A stretch of 64,000 nt of DNA from Eukaryota sp. TZLM1-RC (GCA_040285825.1 JAUPSS010000007.1:396501-460500); one strand, 5' to 3'; shown: positions 29,561 through 41,160, counted from the stretch's first letter. Notes: generated by a model not told the origin, from the letters alone. Translations and numbers: made by a program.

Positions 29561-31129
29561 ATGATCCCAAACAGAAATTGATATCTTTACCACAGTCTAG
29601 TCCACAGTCACCCTTTTGTTCACTGGATATGTATCCAACTCGACTGTCTTTTATCCATCAACTCTTGCCAAAACGTGCACAGTTACTTGTTCTGAAGGTA
29701 TCCTTGAATCTGTGAAACATGCAGAAAATCTGTTATTCTTCTCTCCTCTTAATCCACAAATGATAATCCAAGACTCGACTTTTCTTCTTCTCTGATGGTG
29801 ATAGTGCATTCTTTCTACAGTCATAAATTCAGACTCTACTACTAATGCTATTCACCCCACGTTCAACAATGTTTTTGGGTTTCGCTCTGACTGCTTTTTT
29901 CGAATTGGTTACCTCCCTCAACGCCATGGTACTGGGAATTGAACCTGGGACTTTGATTTTTGTTGTTCCTCATTCTACTTCTTTTCTTTTCTTATTGCTT
30001 TTTTTCGTTTTCTGTTCTCTTGAATAATTTTCTGGCAATTTTTTTTGTCATTGTTCCAAATAATTTTTTCAATAATTTGCATTTCATTGTTGAATTCAAA
30101 TTTTTTTCAAAACTATAGATTATTTTTTCTTACTTTTTAATTGGATTTAATTATTTGAGAAGCAGCCTTTTCATCTACTCAATCGTTGATTCGATCATTC
30201 TTCACAGTTTGTTTTTCATTTTGCTTCGTTTACTTCTCTTACGTTACAGTAAATGTCAGTTTTCTCTTCACTGTTCGTTCTGTTTCATTGTTGCTACAGT
30301 TTAGAGTCTCCACCAAATATTGAGAGCAATTCTCTTTATTTAAAGTCTCCTATCATAAATACATAAACGACTGAGTAATCATCAATCATTCAGTTTTTAA
30401 CTGTTTGAGGTTGATTACGGTCAAGAAAGATCTGATTACATGTTTCCGTATAGTCGACATGTTTTTGGACCTTTATAGGTTATTTAGTTTTTGTTTCCGT
30501 AAATATGTTTTTACAAGTTGTCAGTCTTTTTAATTGAATTTTGAAGAAGAGACTCATAGTGAAAACACTTCCTTACAAAAACACAGACCCGACATAGACC
30601 CAGCACTGGAAAATTAACATGCTTTAAATCAAACAATAACCTTAATCTAATGGCATTAATTAACCTTAATCGATATATATTTAGTCATAACAGACTTACT
30701 ATCATACTGCCTCTGAGAAATTGAACCATTGTAATTGTTTTATCCAAATTTCACTTCACTTTATTGATTTAGATTGTTCATTCCAGATGAACAAAATCTT
30801 TGTATTTTTAGAACATGGAAAACATGTAAATGTTGAGTTCCTGTTTCAGTACATATACTGCACTATTTGCTTTAATCTGAAATAGAATAAGTTCAGCAGT
30901 TTTTCGGACATTGAAGAGCCGCTCATGATCAGCTAGTCACTAACCATTGGTGATTTTTGGAGGACGTAATGATTATCATTCATCATGGTCGTTTGATACA
31001 CACTGTCCAAGAAGGTTTTTGATTTAAACCTTTTAATTTTACAATCAGATAGATTGTAACACGTGTGCAAATTTTGACAACAAGTATTTAAACGCAAAGG
31101 TTAAACCAAACTTCAATAATTCACATTCT

Positions 31130-31660
31130 GCCACAACATCAGATGGGGGTTCTTCCTGTATTACTAGGTACCACTGTTCATGGAAGTCTTGGATTTCAAA
31201 ATGCACGCCAAATATCACTGGTCGTTTGTATTAACATGTTTGGATATGTGACCTCACATACGAAAGAAGGTCACTTCAGCAGATAAGATTTTGTTGGCTT
31301 CTTAAAAGACTTAATCAGAAATGGTGTAACGTATCGATTTCCAGGTCCACGCTCTGTTCTGATATTAGATGGCTGTCGAATTCATAGGTCACCTGAAATT
31401 CTTGCAGTTGTAAGTAAAACAGGTATTTAATACATTCTTTTGCCCCATACTCCCCAGAATGTAATCCTATCGAGAGTTTTTTTCTATCTTAAGAAGACGA
31501 GTTCGAAACGAAGCTAAGCTTTATCCTGACGTGCCTGCTACCGAAATTGTTTTTTCTTGTCTTGAGATTTTACGTAACTATAACTGTACCTCGCTCTTTA
31601 ATCACTCTGGTTACGTTGAACAACGAAACTACAAGTCTCCTTATTTGCACAGTGAATGAT
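31130..31660 (+). pseudogene. DDE transposase relic 1 (Tc1/IS630-like), catalytic half
   Basis: Reads N-A-R-Q-I-S-L-V-V-C-I-N-M-F-G-Y-V-T-S-H-T-K-E-G-H-F, stop, G-F-L-K-D-L-I-R-N-G-V, then S-V-L-I-L-D-G-C-R-I-H-R-S-P-E-I-L (second Asp), and after a shift L-P-H-T-P and E-C-N-P-I-E-S-F-F (third acidic residue), ending K-S-P-Y-L-H-S-E. This is the DDE superfamily endonuclease layout of Tc1-mariner/IS630 transposases. Several stops make it dead. Confidence 0.7.
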
Positions 31661-31738
31661 TGAAAAAATATATGTCAACTGATTAATGATTTCTAAAATT
31701 TATAATGAAATTTTTATCGTTTATTAATTTTTGAAAAA

Positions 31739-32762
31739 CTAAAGTTTCGCATGAGGATCACTAACATTTCTACAGCTGTCAAACATGAGCTCTGCATCAG
31801 CATTAAGCTGTGTGGAAACCGGAGCTGAGTTCAACATTGATCGAACAAAATTACTAATTTCAGCATAATATTTTGTTTTCAAAGCTTCTCTGAAGGAATT
31901 GACCTCTTTTTGGAGCTGTGTTTCTTTTCTTTTGATAAATTGTACGATTTGGTCATCGAGCATTGAGACTTCTTCAATATCGTATTTGGGACTCTTCAAC
32001 AATTTGAATCTGAGCACACTTTCAGCCACATGAGAGAGATCAGCAATTTTATTGCTTTCATTAAGCATTTTGAACTCAACCCAACCTTGAGTCGACAGGC
32101 TCAGTGTACTGTACATGCTCTGAAGACTTTCAATACTAATCACTCGCAAATTTTGTTGTCGTTGAGCTTCTAGTTGCTAGTTGTATAGCGTCTTGGTAAT
32201 ATCTGGACAAACTTTTATAATAGTGTTTTTTCCGGCTCTTAACTAACCTCGAAGAGCTGAGTCTGAAATTGGCTTCCAATTTTTGCTGGTTAATTGTGCT
32301 TTTGATGTTGCAAGTAGGGTGTTCTGGTTCCAAAGAGGGGTTTTTAGTTTTGGCTGTAGATTCAAAATGTTCTGCAATAAACTCAATAAGACCTAAAGCA
32401 GTAATGTGTGGTAAGTAGATTGGCTTCTTTAAAGAATATTCACTGACGGCTTCGTCGTCTCGAAAATAAAAAGTCAAGAGTTCATCAGGAAAGAATTTGG
32501 CTGCACCTTTGTACGGAGCATAACAAAGGTTGAAACTAGCAACGCTAAATCCTGCTTGATCAATCCAGGAAAAGTTGAGTGAATTGGGGAAAAGCTGGAT
32601 GGAATTGTCCTCTTAACAAGAAGTAACATCAGAATCCATTTCATCAAAAGAGAGACATCTGCGTTTGGTGGGAGGTACACTGTCTTCAAGATGTGTTGAC
32701 ATGCCGTTGGTATATGACAGAGGAGTCTCTTGTCCAAAGTAGTCGTCGAAGTAATTAGACAT
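31739..32762 (-). pseudogene. Unknown transposase-partner gene, copy 1
   Basis: Starts M-S-N-Y-F-D-D-Y-F-G-Q-E, has one in-frame TAA after S-D-V-T-S-C, then F-S-W-I-D-Q-A-G-F and C-Y-A-P-Y-K-G-A-A, and later I-S-I-E-S-L-Q and L-S-T-Q-G-W-V-E-F-K with a coiled-coil tail. A 7-base tandem duplication (CAACTAG twice, about 32171-32184) breaks the frame; removing it restores alignment with copy 2 at 34676-35689. It converges on transposase relic 1, 80 bases apart. No known family; a DNA-binding or accessory role is a guess. Confidence 0.6.
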
Positions 32763-32859
32763 AAGAACTGTTTATTTGATTTGAAAGAAGGTTACGAAAA
32801 ACTACTAATAGGGGGATTTGTAGGGGGAATTCGCCTTAAGTGAATTTCACAAAAGGGTC

Positions 32860-33661
32860 CCGTGATTTCCAAAACCTTCTTTACTGACTCTTTGAAAAAG
32901 GTCATTTACGTGTCCTTCAATTACATAAAAGGTGGTCAAACCTTTGTGGGCAATAATGTAGAAGTCTTTGTTCACCCTAAAAAAGACCTACTGGATGTTT
33001 CTGTCTTCTTTGACTATTTTGCAAATCTATACTTTGAGGATTGTCAACGAAACAGGAAGCCTCAAGTGTCCGAAAGTGAACTTCAGTCTCAAGTAGACTG
33101 CAGCAAATGCGGATTTTAAGCAAAACCTCACTAGTTCTTTGCTTGAGCTGTATTTTGGTGACTCTGAGGCTGATCCTACTGTCTTTCTCCAGCTAGCTCC
33201 AAGAACCCGGAACAGAGCTGAATTCAACCGAATGTGCCAAGAGTATGACAAGCAAGAAGCCCGATCAATTGCTCTTGAAGAATTAAAAGAAGCCAACGCT
33301 GATATTCTGGCCCCACATGTTGCATGGAAAACCTGGCTTTTATGAGTCTGGAAAAGCAGACCTCTGCACTATTCCATACTCACTCGGAAAACTCTTCACG
33401 ACAAAAGAGGTCTGACCTGTGGCTGAGATGTCCGAAGACCATATTCTTGCTAAAAATGCAGCATCATTTGTTGTCGGAAGATTGACTGCATTGGACATGA
33501 AGCGTCAAGCCTCTGAAATGTTGGAAAGAGCTTTGCTTCTAGAAGAAATTGAGGGTTATGTTCTGGCTGGTAGACATAGAACTTCCAGTCAGGCGTCATT
33601 CTCACAAGTTGCTCTCAAGAACTTTTCTAGTATTGAGAACGTCGTAGACAGTCATATTTGA
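32860..33661 (+). pseudogene. Unknown coding relic in three frames
   Basis: Successive pieces read I-Y-V-S-F-N-Y-I-K-G-G-Q-T-F-V-G-N-N-V, then L-L-E-L-Y-F-G-D-S-E-A-D-P-T-V-F-L and E-F-N-R-M-C-Q-E-Y-D, then M-S-E-D-H-I-L-A-K-N-A-A-S-F-V-V-G-R-L. The coding quality is good but frameshifts separate them. No family recognised. It lies between partner gene 1 and transposase relic 2. Confidence 0.4.
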
Positions 33662-33772
33662 CATACAAATGTCTATTCTGGCGTAATTTTAAGGCACAAC
33701 ATTATTCAAGATGAAAGAAAGAACAGATAAGGTCAGTAGGCAGCACATCAACTGTTGAGATGACACAGATAC

Positions 33773-34514
33773 TTGAGAGTGTTGAGAACTATTCTGACTG
33801 CTGAGGACACTCGATCTCGAGTATGTGCTGCATTTTACTTCCAATTTCTTTCACACTCTGAGGTAGCACTTCTATTCGGAGCTCCGCAATCTTCTCTGTC
33901 ACGCTGGCTAAACCAAGCTATCAATCCTGATCTGTGGGGCCCATACAAACCCAAACGAACCCGCATTATAACCCAAAAGGAAATCATACGTTAGCTTGTT
34001 GACAAACATCCACAGCTTTTTTTATATCAAATGCAACAGAAGACTATGTGTCTATTTGGTAAATATGTTTCCCTCAGTACAATTCGAAGGTTGATGATCA
34101 ATGCTGGTTACACTCACAAAGTGGCAACCAAACTGGTCAAACACTGTAAAAGGAGGTTAATTGAAAATTTCGAAAACTTATTCACTAATCTAATAGGAAC
34201 TGTGGTTCATTCACAATTATTGCTCATTGACGAACTATCATTTAGGCAAGAACATTTTTGTCGTAAGACTGGTTGGGCACCTGAAGGTGAACCTGTTATT
34301 ATTCCAGTTAAGCAAATGAATGCAAAGCAAATCTCTTTGGTTGTGTTATTGATCAATGGGGTTATGTTACGGGTCATATGAAAGAAGGCCATTTTAACCG
34401 ATTCATTATGTCATCGCTCAAATCTTTACGCAAATACAATAGTTCTTCATTATTTGAGAGGGCAGGATGGGTTTATGGTGAGTGGTATAAATCACCCTAT
34501 TTGTCTAATACGTA
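33773..34514 (+). pseudogene. DDE transposase relic 2 (Tc1/IS630-like), N-terminal half
   Basis: Begins with a helix-turn-helix (F-L-S-H-S-E-V-A-L-L-F-G-A-P-Q-S-S-L-S-R-W), a TAG (33992-33994), then S-L-S-T-I-R-R-L-M-I-N-A-G-Y-T-H-K and L-L-L-I-D-E-L-S-F (first Asp) with K-T-G-W-A-P-E-G-E-P. A shift near 34358 follows (W-G-Y-V-T-G-H-M-K-E-G-H-F-N-R-F), and then sequence equivalent to relic 1's last residues (K-S-P-Y-L), so the segment with the second and third catalytic acids is deleted. Confidence 0.75.
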
Positions 34515-34675
34515 ACTAGCAGTCTATGTCGAATTGAATTACCACATTTGTTGATGATATAAATACTGGTATGACTTACATTTAAATGGAATTTTTATGA
34601 TAATTTCAAACTAATGCTAGAACATATGCAGATCAGTTAAATTTGCTGCACAATTAAAAAGTATCTCCGCGTCTT

Positions 34676-35689
34676 CTAAAGTTCAGTTGGACAGGGAGGT
34701 GAAACAAGTAAAGAGCGAATAAATTCTGCAATTTCGATATCCATTTTCTTTAATAAAACCTTTTCATAATTGGCCAGATCTTCTTTCAATTGTATTCTTT
34801 TTTTACCAATAAATTGGATAATCTGTTCTTCAGTCTTAGTTTTAGCAGTGCTTTCTGACAAATCTTTGAGTAATTGAAACTTCAACACAGCAGCTGGCAC
34901 AACACTCAAATCATTTAGCTTATTATTTTCATAAAGAGTTTTAAACAACACCCATCCTTGAGTAGACAAAGCCAAATTGGGATGAAGTTGTTGTAGACTG
35001 TCAATGCTTATAGCACGAGCTATTTTCAACCTGTGCTTTTCTAAATCGAGTTCGTATTGAGACTTATCCATGTTGGGAAACACTTTGATCAAACAGTTAT
35101 TATCATCTTTCAGCCATTTTTGAAAGACTGAATCTGTTAGAAATTTCCAATTCTTAGTGGCGACTGTTCTTTTGGCTACGATTAACAAGTAAGTAGTAAA
35201 TAAGTATGTTTTGTTAACTTTAGCCTGTTCAACAAAATGGCTAGATTAAAACTTAACAAATTCATTGAGACGAACATCACTGTTGTTGAACCAAAACCCC
35301 ATTTCCTCTTCATAAAAATAAGAGGCAGAGGACTTATATTTTGCATAGCAAAATATCCACTTACGTTGTGTCCAGTTATCCATGTTGGACCAACTGAAAG
35401 AGTCAACATTTATAGAAGTGGATGTGTCTGGAACTGAAGAAGATGTTTCTTCCAATGTTTCTGCTTGTCTTGTTTCATAGGTGAGTTGCGTAGGAGGTAA
35501 AGAAGTGAAAGGAGTAAGCACTGGACTGGTCTGCATTGGTGATACATTATCATAAATACTCCAGTCAGTCTCGTTAAGGTCAGTATTGCATTTTTTTGTA
35601 GGTGTGGTGTAGTTTTCTGAAGGAAAAGACATGTATTTTGTAGAAAAAACAAAAAAGGGATGAAAGTAGGAATTGGAAGGGAAATTCAT
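34676..35689 (-). pseudogene. Unknown transposase-partner gene, copy 2
   Basis: One frame (35689-35246) is Ser/Thr/Pro-rich, then F-S-W-S-N-M-D-N-W-T-Q-R and C-Y-A-K-Y-K-S-S-A. A second (35188-34676) has S-Q-Y-E-L-D-L-E-K-H-R-L-K-I, I-S-I-D-S-L-Q-Q-L, L-S-T-Q-G-W-V-L-F-K and a coiled-coil end. It matches copy 1 along its length. The upstream AGGGRAATTCRYCTTAAGTR motif (about 35674) is also found before copy 1 (about 32821). It converges on transposase relic 2, as copy 1 does on relic 1. Confidence 0.6.
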
Positions 35690-35922
35690 CTTAAGTAAAT
35701 CTCACAATTACACCATGTAGAAGCAACTCCAATAATTTCTGTAAAACGTAACTCAAACTGACAAATCAGCAACAGTTTAGCTTTCCTTACAAGAGTTTGA
35801 CACTTCTTGTAGGTATAGCCATGTCGTTTGAGAATGCAATGTACAGTTGTTATAGAGATACGTTTATTGAAATAAAAAATATTTAAGGATCTTGTCCAGC
35901 AGATCTCGTAGAGTTCGTTCAC
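35686..35922 (-). pseudogene. DDE transposase relic 3, fragment
   Basis: Reads I-S-I-T-T-V-H-C-I-L-K-R-H-G-Y-T-Y-K-K and L-L-I-C-Q-F-E-L-R-F-T-E-I-I-G, equivalent to S-L-S-T-I-R-R-L-M-I-N-A-G-Y-T-H-K and N-L-I-G of relic 2. Only the linker between the DNA-binding and catalytic parts remains. Confidence 0.6.
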
Positions 35923-36559
35923 CAGAGCTTGACAAGCTGCTCAATATCTTTTTCTCTTTTTTTATATCAATTAATTGCCAATTTATTGCAATAATTGCAA
36001 TTATTGATTGGTACGAATTTTGGTTGATCAATTAATTGCCAATAATTTTCAATTTTACACAGCCCTGTGCATAAAACTGCAATACCAACAAATCTATAAT
36101 AGATATTCTTGATGTTCCAATGATAGGTTATGCAATTCACCAATTCAACCTGGAGATTGAAGCATATCAAAAGTCACAGATGCTTCTTATCAAAAAGGTT
36201 GATAAAGTATTCGAGAGTAAAGTCCTGAGAGTGTTGGTTAAATCGAAGAGGACGAGCGTTCAATTTTAGTTGACGTTTCAAAAAATGAAACTGATCCTTT
36301 GCTTGATGGAATTGAAGTAGAGATTGAATATAGATGGCGGTTACTGTTAGAAATAAAAAAATATTGTTGATTGCGAGTTAATCAATCACAGTCTAAAATG
36401 TATTCTGACACCATTTGAAATCCAAAACTTCCATAAACAGTGGCACCTGGTCATACAGGAGAACCCCAAGAAGTAGACGTTGTAGAGTCAATCACTAATC
36501 AAGAGACTCTGTTGATGAAGGTAAGAGAGATGAATTCCAATATGTCTCCAGTTTAATTA
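35923..36559. other. Spacer with fragments
   Basis: Repeated ATTAATTGCCAAT and ATTGCAATAATTGCAAT motifs (35966-36050) and broken coding-like pieces; nothing definite. Confidence 0.35.
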
Positions 36560-36766
36560 ATGAGAATGCATGAAACGTTGAAACAAACACAATTCGAGGT
36601 TCTGGAGCACTATGCTGAACCTTCTTCTACCAGAGAACAGGACATTGATGCAAGAAGAATACAAAGAAGAACTCATAAATGTTCTATATGTGGAGCGTCT
36701 GGACACAATAGAAGGTTGCAGACGCAACAGATAGTGTGTATTTGGTATCAAGTTTATGTAGTATAG
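36560..36766 (+). pseudogene. CCHC zinc-knuckle fragment
   Basis: Contains K-C-S-I-C-G-A-S-G-H-N-R-R, a zinc knuckle of the kind at the C-terminus of some transposases and gag proteins. The final cysteine is out of frame. No catalytic part recognised. The preceding 36180-36540 has short acidic coding-like pieces. Confidence 0.4.
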
Positions 36767-37031
36767 ATAGATAAAATATTTTTGTACACTTATAGTAAAA
36801 CTGCTATTTTATAGCTAAAGATGTTGTTTCTCTGGTGGTTAACAGAAAAAATATCGAGATAAAATTATTCTCACTACAAAAATAGTCTGAGTGAAACTAA
36901 CTACTGTCACCGGAGTAAATTACTTTAATCTTACACAACAACAGATATGAAAGAAGTGAAATGGGTCTTTGACAATCCTTACATAAATTTACGTGATCAT
37001 ATAGTATTTCATAGTATGGGTAGTAACTTGG

Positions 37032-37358
37032 TTGATTAAAGCAATAGAAAAAGCCTCCACAATAATAACCCCATTGATTGTTGCCTCTACAGCCACGAAG
37101 TTGATGAATAACTCTGGCTATGGTTATTTATTGAAACGCAATGACAGACCAATTGAATTCACACCTTACTGGGCACATTCATTTTTGAAAAAACATATAC
37201 AATGGACTAGCAGAAAGCCTACCACTACCAGAATGTTGACACCTGCTGAAACCAAACATGCAGCAGTAGAAATAAGTGCAATTATGGATGCAGCAGAGGA
37301 GTATCACCCTCACCTTGTAGTGATGATGGACGAAACCATGGTACCCAGAATTAAGTAA
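37032..37358 (+). pseudogene. Possible pogo/DDE_1-type transposase fragment
   Basis: A 108-residue frame with Y-W-A-H-S-F-L-K-K-H-I-Q-W-T-S-R-K-P and L-V-V-M-M-D-E-T-M-V. W-x-x-x-F-L-x-x-H followed later by a D-E-T motif is the layout of CENP-B/pogo-type DNA-binding and DDE_1 domains. It stops soon after the first acidic residue, 79 bases before the right inverted-repeat arm. Confidence 0.45.
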
Positions 37359-38836
37359 TCATTAGCGGCTCCTCAATGTCTAGCCGAAAAACTGTTATTA
37401 TGATTTATTATAATCTAGAGAATATCCGTATAAGCGATCACCAATGGTTAGTGACTAGCTAATCATGAGCGGCTCTTCAATGTCTAGCCGAAGAACTGCT
37501 GAACTTATTCTATTTCAGATTAAAGCAAATAGTGCAGTATATGTACTGAAACAGGAACTCAACATTTGCATGTTTTCCATGTTCTAAAAATACAAAGAAT
37601 TTGTTCATCTGGAACGAACAATCTAAATCAACACCGTGAAGTGAAATTTGGATAAAACAATTACAATGGTTCAATTTCTCAGAGGTAGTATGATAGTAAG
37701 TCTGTTATGACTAAATATATATCGATTAAGGTTAATTAATGCCATTAGATTAAGGTTATTGTTTGATTTAAAGCATGTTAATTTTCCAGTGCCGGGTCTA
37801 TGTCGGGTCTGTGTTTTTGTAAGGAAGTGTTTTCACTATGAGTCTCTTCTTTTAAAATTCAATTAAAAAGAATGACAACTTGTAAAAACATATTTACGGA
37901 AACAAAAACTAAATAACCTATAAAGGTCCAAAAACATGTAGAATATACAGACACACGTAATCAGATCTTTCTTGACCGTAATCAACTTCAAACAGTTAAA
38001 ACCTGAATGATTGATGATGACTCAGTCGTTTATGTATTTATGATTAGAGACTTTAAATAGAGAGAATTACTCTCAATATTTGGTGGAGACTCTAAACTGT
38101 AGCAACAATGAAACAGAACGAACAGTGAAGAGAAAACTGAGATTAACTGTAGCGTAAGAGAAGTAAACGAAGCAAAATGAAAAACAAACTGTGAAGAATG
38201 ATCGAATCAACGATTGAGTAGATGAAAAGGCTGCTTCTCAAATAATTAAATCCAATTAAAAAGTAAGAAAAAATAATCTATAGTTTTGAAAAAAAATTTG
38301 AATTCAACAATGAAATGCAAATTATTGAAAAAATTATTTGGAACAATAACAAAAAAAATTGCCAGAAAATTATTCAAGAGAACAGAAAACGAAAAAAAGC
38401 AATAAGAAAAGAAAAGAAGTAGAATGAGGAACAACAAAAATCAAAGTCCCAGGTTCAATTCCCAATACCATGGCGTTGAGGGAGGTAACCAATTCGAAAA
38501 AAGCAGTCAGAGCGAAACCCAAAAACATTGTTGAACGTGGGGTGAATAGCATTAGTAGTAGAGTCTGAATTTATGACTGTAGAAAGAATGCACTATCACC
38601 ATCAGAGAAGAAGAAAAGTTGAGTCTGGGATTATCATTTGTGGATTAAGAGGAGAGAGGAATAGCAGATTTTCTACATGTTTCACAGATTCAAGGATACC
38701 TTCAGAACAAGTAACTGTGCACGTTTTGGCAAGAGTTGATGGATAAAAGACAGTCGAGTTGGATACAAATCCAGTGAACAAAAGGGTGACTGTGGACTAG
38801 ACTGTGGTAAAGATATCAATTTCTGTTTGGAAACAT

Positions 38837-39243
38837 AGTTTAAGATTACACTGAAACCCATTTTGTTGTGACGTCATGACAGCAGTGTGGATGGGGTGCG
38901 CACTCCTTGCCAATTTTTGTCTCTTCATTTTTATAAATTTTATTCAATAAAAGTATACCTTAATGCAAAGTAATCATAAATAATATTATAGAAATGAAGG
39001 ATAGTTGCTCTTTTTACTGTGAAACGAAATTTCTGAAGGAACAGGAAGACTCATAGTGGAAAAGATTGTGTTGGAAAGTTAGTACTTTAATGGTCAAATG
39101 GAATAATTCAAATTGAATTACAAAAAAGGTTGAGTTGGTTTTTGCGAATTAATTTCATGTACTAAATTAATTGGTAAAAATTTGAAAATATAATCATAAC
39201 AAAAATTCTGATTTGTCATGACGTCATGACGTAATCTTCAACT
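38837..39243. mobile_element. Nested 0.4-kb MITE-like element (right copy)
   Basis: Inverted partner of 29152-29560; one mismatch in its AGTTTAAGATTAC end, exact GTAATCTTCAACT at the other. Confidence 0.5.
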
Positions 39244-39626
39244 GTGTTTTGAAAGAATTCAGTTTAAGACACAATTCAGAAATCAAAAAAATCAATTCAA
39301 TTTGTTTCGACTTGCCTTGCTTTCAGCCAATATTACTCGGATTTAAAAGAGTTCCACTTTTAGTATTTGCTGCCATGTTGGTATTATTGATTTTGACTTT
39401 GGTTATCTTACAGTGGAAAGAACCAAAATAATGATGCTATGATAATACAACATAAACAGGAATTTTATCATGTCAATTTCATTAAGAAAAACAACATATG
39501 AAAGTAATAAAGTTAATACAAGGCTTAAATAAATACAATTTATACAAAAAGATGAGAAACTCTGTAGCTAATGTCAACAAGCAATGAGGTTTCCATCAAA
39601 AGTGTAAACATTCCAAAAAGTAGAGA

Positions 39627-40180
39627 TGAATGACAGACAAAGGGAACATTCAAGCGGATGGACTAAAGATTACTCTCCCCGCATACCATACTACCAGGTA
39701 CAGTGAAAGCTTGACAATGACTTCGAAAGTGACATGTTTCATAATGGTGGGGAGAATAATGCAGGTACAATCACTTCTCCTCTCTTAATACCTAGAGGTC
39801 TCTTCTCAGTTAGAATCTCAATATAGCACTAGAGCAGACATCATTGCTGAATTTACTTCATGTGTAATGATTCTCTCAACATAGTCTTCCACATGTCTTT
39901 CCATATGTCTTTCACATATTTCTGACAAGCCCACTGTATCTATAGCACCTCGAGAGGCTTTTGTTGGTAGTGGTGATCCTTCAGATACATCATCCCTTCC
40001 TAAAACAAGGAGTTTAGACACTCACGCTCTCAAGAAAGGTCTGACACTTGAAAGAAAGGGCATTCTTGCAGCTTAAAAACTTCTGAAACAACAGATCGTT
40101 ACTGTGCAACAAGACATTGAGAGACTTGGCAAAATCAAGCAAGAGTGCCCTTTCATGGAGTTAACCCCAACTAACCCCAA
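39627..40180 (+). pseudogene. Broken partner of the inverted-repeat gene
   Basis: Starts M-T-D-K-G-N-I-Q-A-D-G-L-K like the left copy. The second part has extra repeats of CACATGTCTTTC and several stops, including one in place of E-K before L-L-K-Q-Q. The left copy is the better one. Confidence 0.45.
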
Positions 40181-40351
40181 CTAACCCTAAGTACAGAGCT
40201 TTTGTTGTATGTTATTTAGTTTTTCCATGTTTTCTGGCTTGTAGTTTTATATTTATGTTTTAAATTCCTTAGTTCAGTTCTTTTCAACTGGTTGTCGTTG
40301 TTGCTTTTCTACCTTTTTACACCTCAATAAACATTTTCATTCTCGTACTTC

Positions 40352-40612
40352 TCAATCTCTTTTTCTTTCGATTCGAGCGGAACTTTGGGACATCTCGTCA
40401 AGATATGTGACAAATGAGTCTGTAATACCAGAAGAAGTGACAAACTCATCGACGTAATACTTTTCGTGCTCTTTGTGCTCGAGTGTGCGGAGAAAGGGCT
40501 CCACAGAAATGGGAAAAAAGGATTTATGGTGAACTTTACACAAAAATACAACTGAGAGTGGCTCCTTTTTTTTTGATTTTGCCCACTCATTCCAATTTCT
40601 TATGAAAACCAA
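40352..40612 (-). CDS. Hypothetical protein, unplaced
   Basis: An 86-residue frame (N-W-N-E-W-A-K-S-K-K-K-E-P and K-Y-Y-V-D-E-F-V-T-S-S-G-I-T) immediately outside the right inverted repeat. Composition looks coding. It has no counterpart beyond the left arm. No family recognised. Confidence 0.25.
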   Translation of the reverse strand: MVFIRNWNEWAKSKKKEPLSVVFLCKVHHKSFFPISVEPFLRTLEHKEHEKYYVDEFVTSSGITDSFVTYLDEMSQSSARIERKRD

Positions 40613-40689
40613 ATGTTCTGATTATAAGGGATTTCCTATGAAAAAGCGGCTCAATCCAATGAGATTATTTAATAAACAATCAACATTAT

Positions 40690-41160
40690 TTATCCAAGGA
40701 ACATTAGCAAGAAGTATTTCAAGCTGTTTAGAAAACATTCATTCACGCGAAATGTAAGCTCCCTCTATGATTGTTTTAAATCTGGAAAGACTAACCAACC
40801 AGATGAAGTTAGACCTATTCCTATCGGAGAATCATTGACCAAATTGCTTTCTTTTAATTAATAATTGCAATACCATATCAGCAAATATATTTTGGATTGA
40901 GGTTTTAAATAATATTTTGTACTCAGTCAGGCGTACCACTATTCATGAGGACTTTTTTGAAAAATTTCCTGGGTCTTCTGCTTATTTTTGTCTAACTTAT
41001 AGATAAAAATTGGCTCTAATTGATGGAGCTATTTCTCTGCATATGGTGGGACCCAAAATGATCTTCTAGGACTCTGTTTCTATATTTAACATTACAAGAT
41101 TAGCTGTGTTGTGTCTTGTGCTGAACATACAGTGTATTGCTCAGGATGATATCCAATTTG
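40690..41160 (+). pseudogene. Reverse transcriptase relic, best copy
   Basis: Reads F-K-L-F-R-K-H, then D-E-V-R-P-I-P-I-G-E-S-L-T-K (the stretch before RT motif A) and, after stops, G-G-T-Q-N-D-L-L-G-L-C-F-Y, which corresponds to RT motif B (G-x-x-Q-G-D-P-L-G). The Y-x-D-D motif is not seen. It lies 3' of RCC1 copy D, as similar relics lie 3' of copies C and E. Confidence 0.65.

Larger units (their letters stand above)
28059..30954 (+). repeat. Left arm of the 2.9-kb inverted repeat
   Basis: Pairs with 37437-40337. It contains a possible two-part gene (28211-28764, minus), a nested 0.4-kb inverted-repeat element (29152-29560) and otherwise non-coding AT-rich DNA. A 60-residue open frame at 29845-30027 recurs identically in the other arm but looks like a chance frame. 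Confidence 0.85.
28059..40337. mobile_element. 12.3-kb unit with about 2.9-kb inverted repeats
   Basis: Arms 28059-30954 and 37437-40337 are near-identical inverted copies of almost equal length (2896 and 2901 bases) around a 6.5-kb centre. The centre holds relics of at least four DDE transposases and two copies of an unknown gene. The outer ends begin AAATRTTTATTGAGGTGTAA. No target duplication is visible, so it is either a large DNA transposon with long terminal repeats, heavily invaded and dead, or a segmental inverted duplication. Confidence 0.6.
37437..40337 (-). repeat. Right arm of the 2.9-kb inverted repeat
   Basis: Inverted match of 28059-30954. At its inner end a stretch of about 35 bases (37465-37500) is partly duplicated just outside the arm (37360-37396, with the shared core TCAATGTCTAGCCGAA). 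The gene-like part at 39627-40180 has stops that the left copy lacks. Confidence 0.85.

Noticed and set aside
29925-29960. tRNA-like sequence (GGTTCAATTCCCAGTACC on the minus strand, also in the other arm)
   Set aside because: The T-loop resembles a tRNA B box, but the five-base stem has mismatches and no matching acceptor, D or anticodon arms were found.
29845-30027. 60-residue frame identical in both inverted-repeat arms
   Set aside because: Hydrophobic low-complexity composition and identity explained by the repeat itself; no sign of protein-level conservation.
37360-37500. Target duplication of the inverted-repeat unit
   Set aside because: The repeated 35 bases are at the inner edge of one arm, not at the outer ends, so they do not mark insertion.
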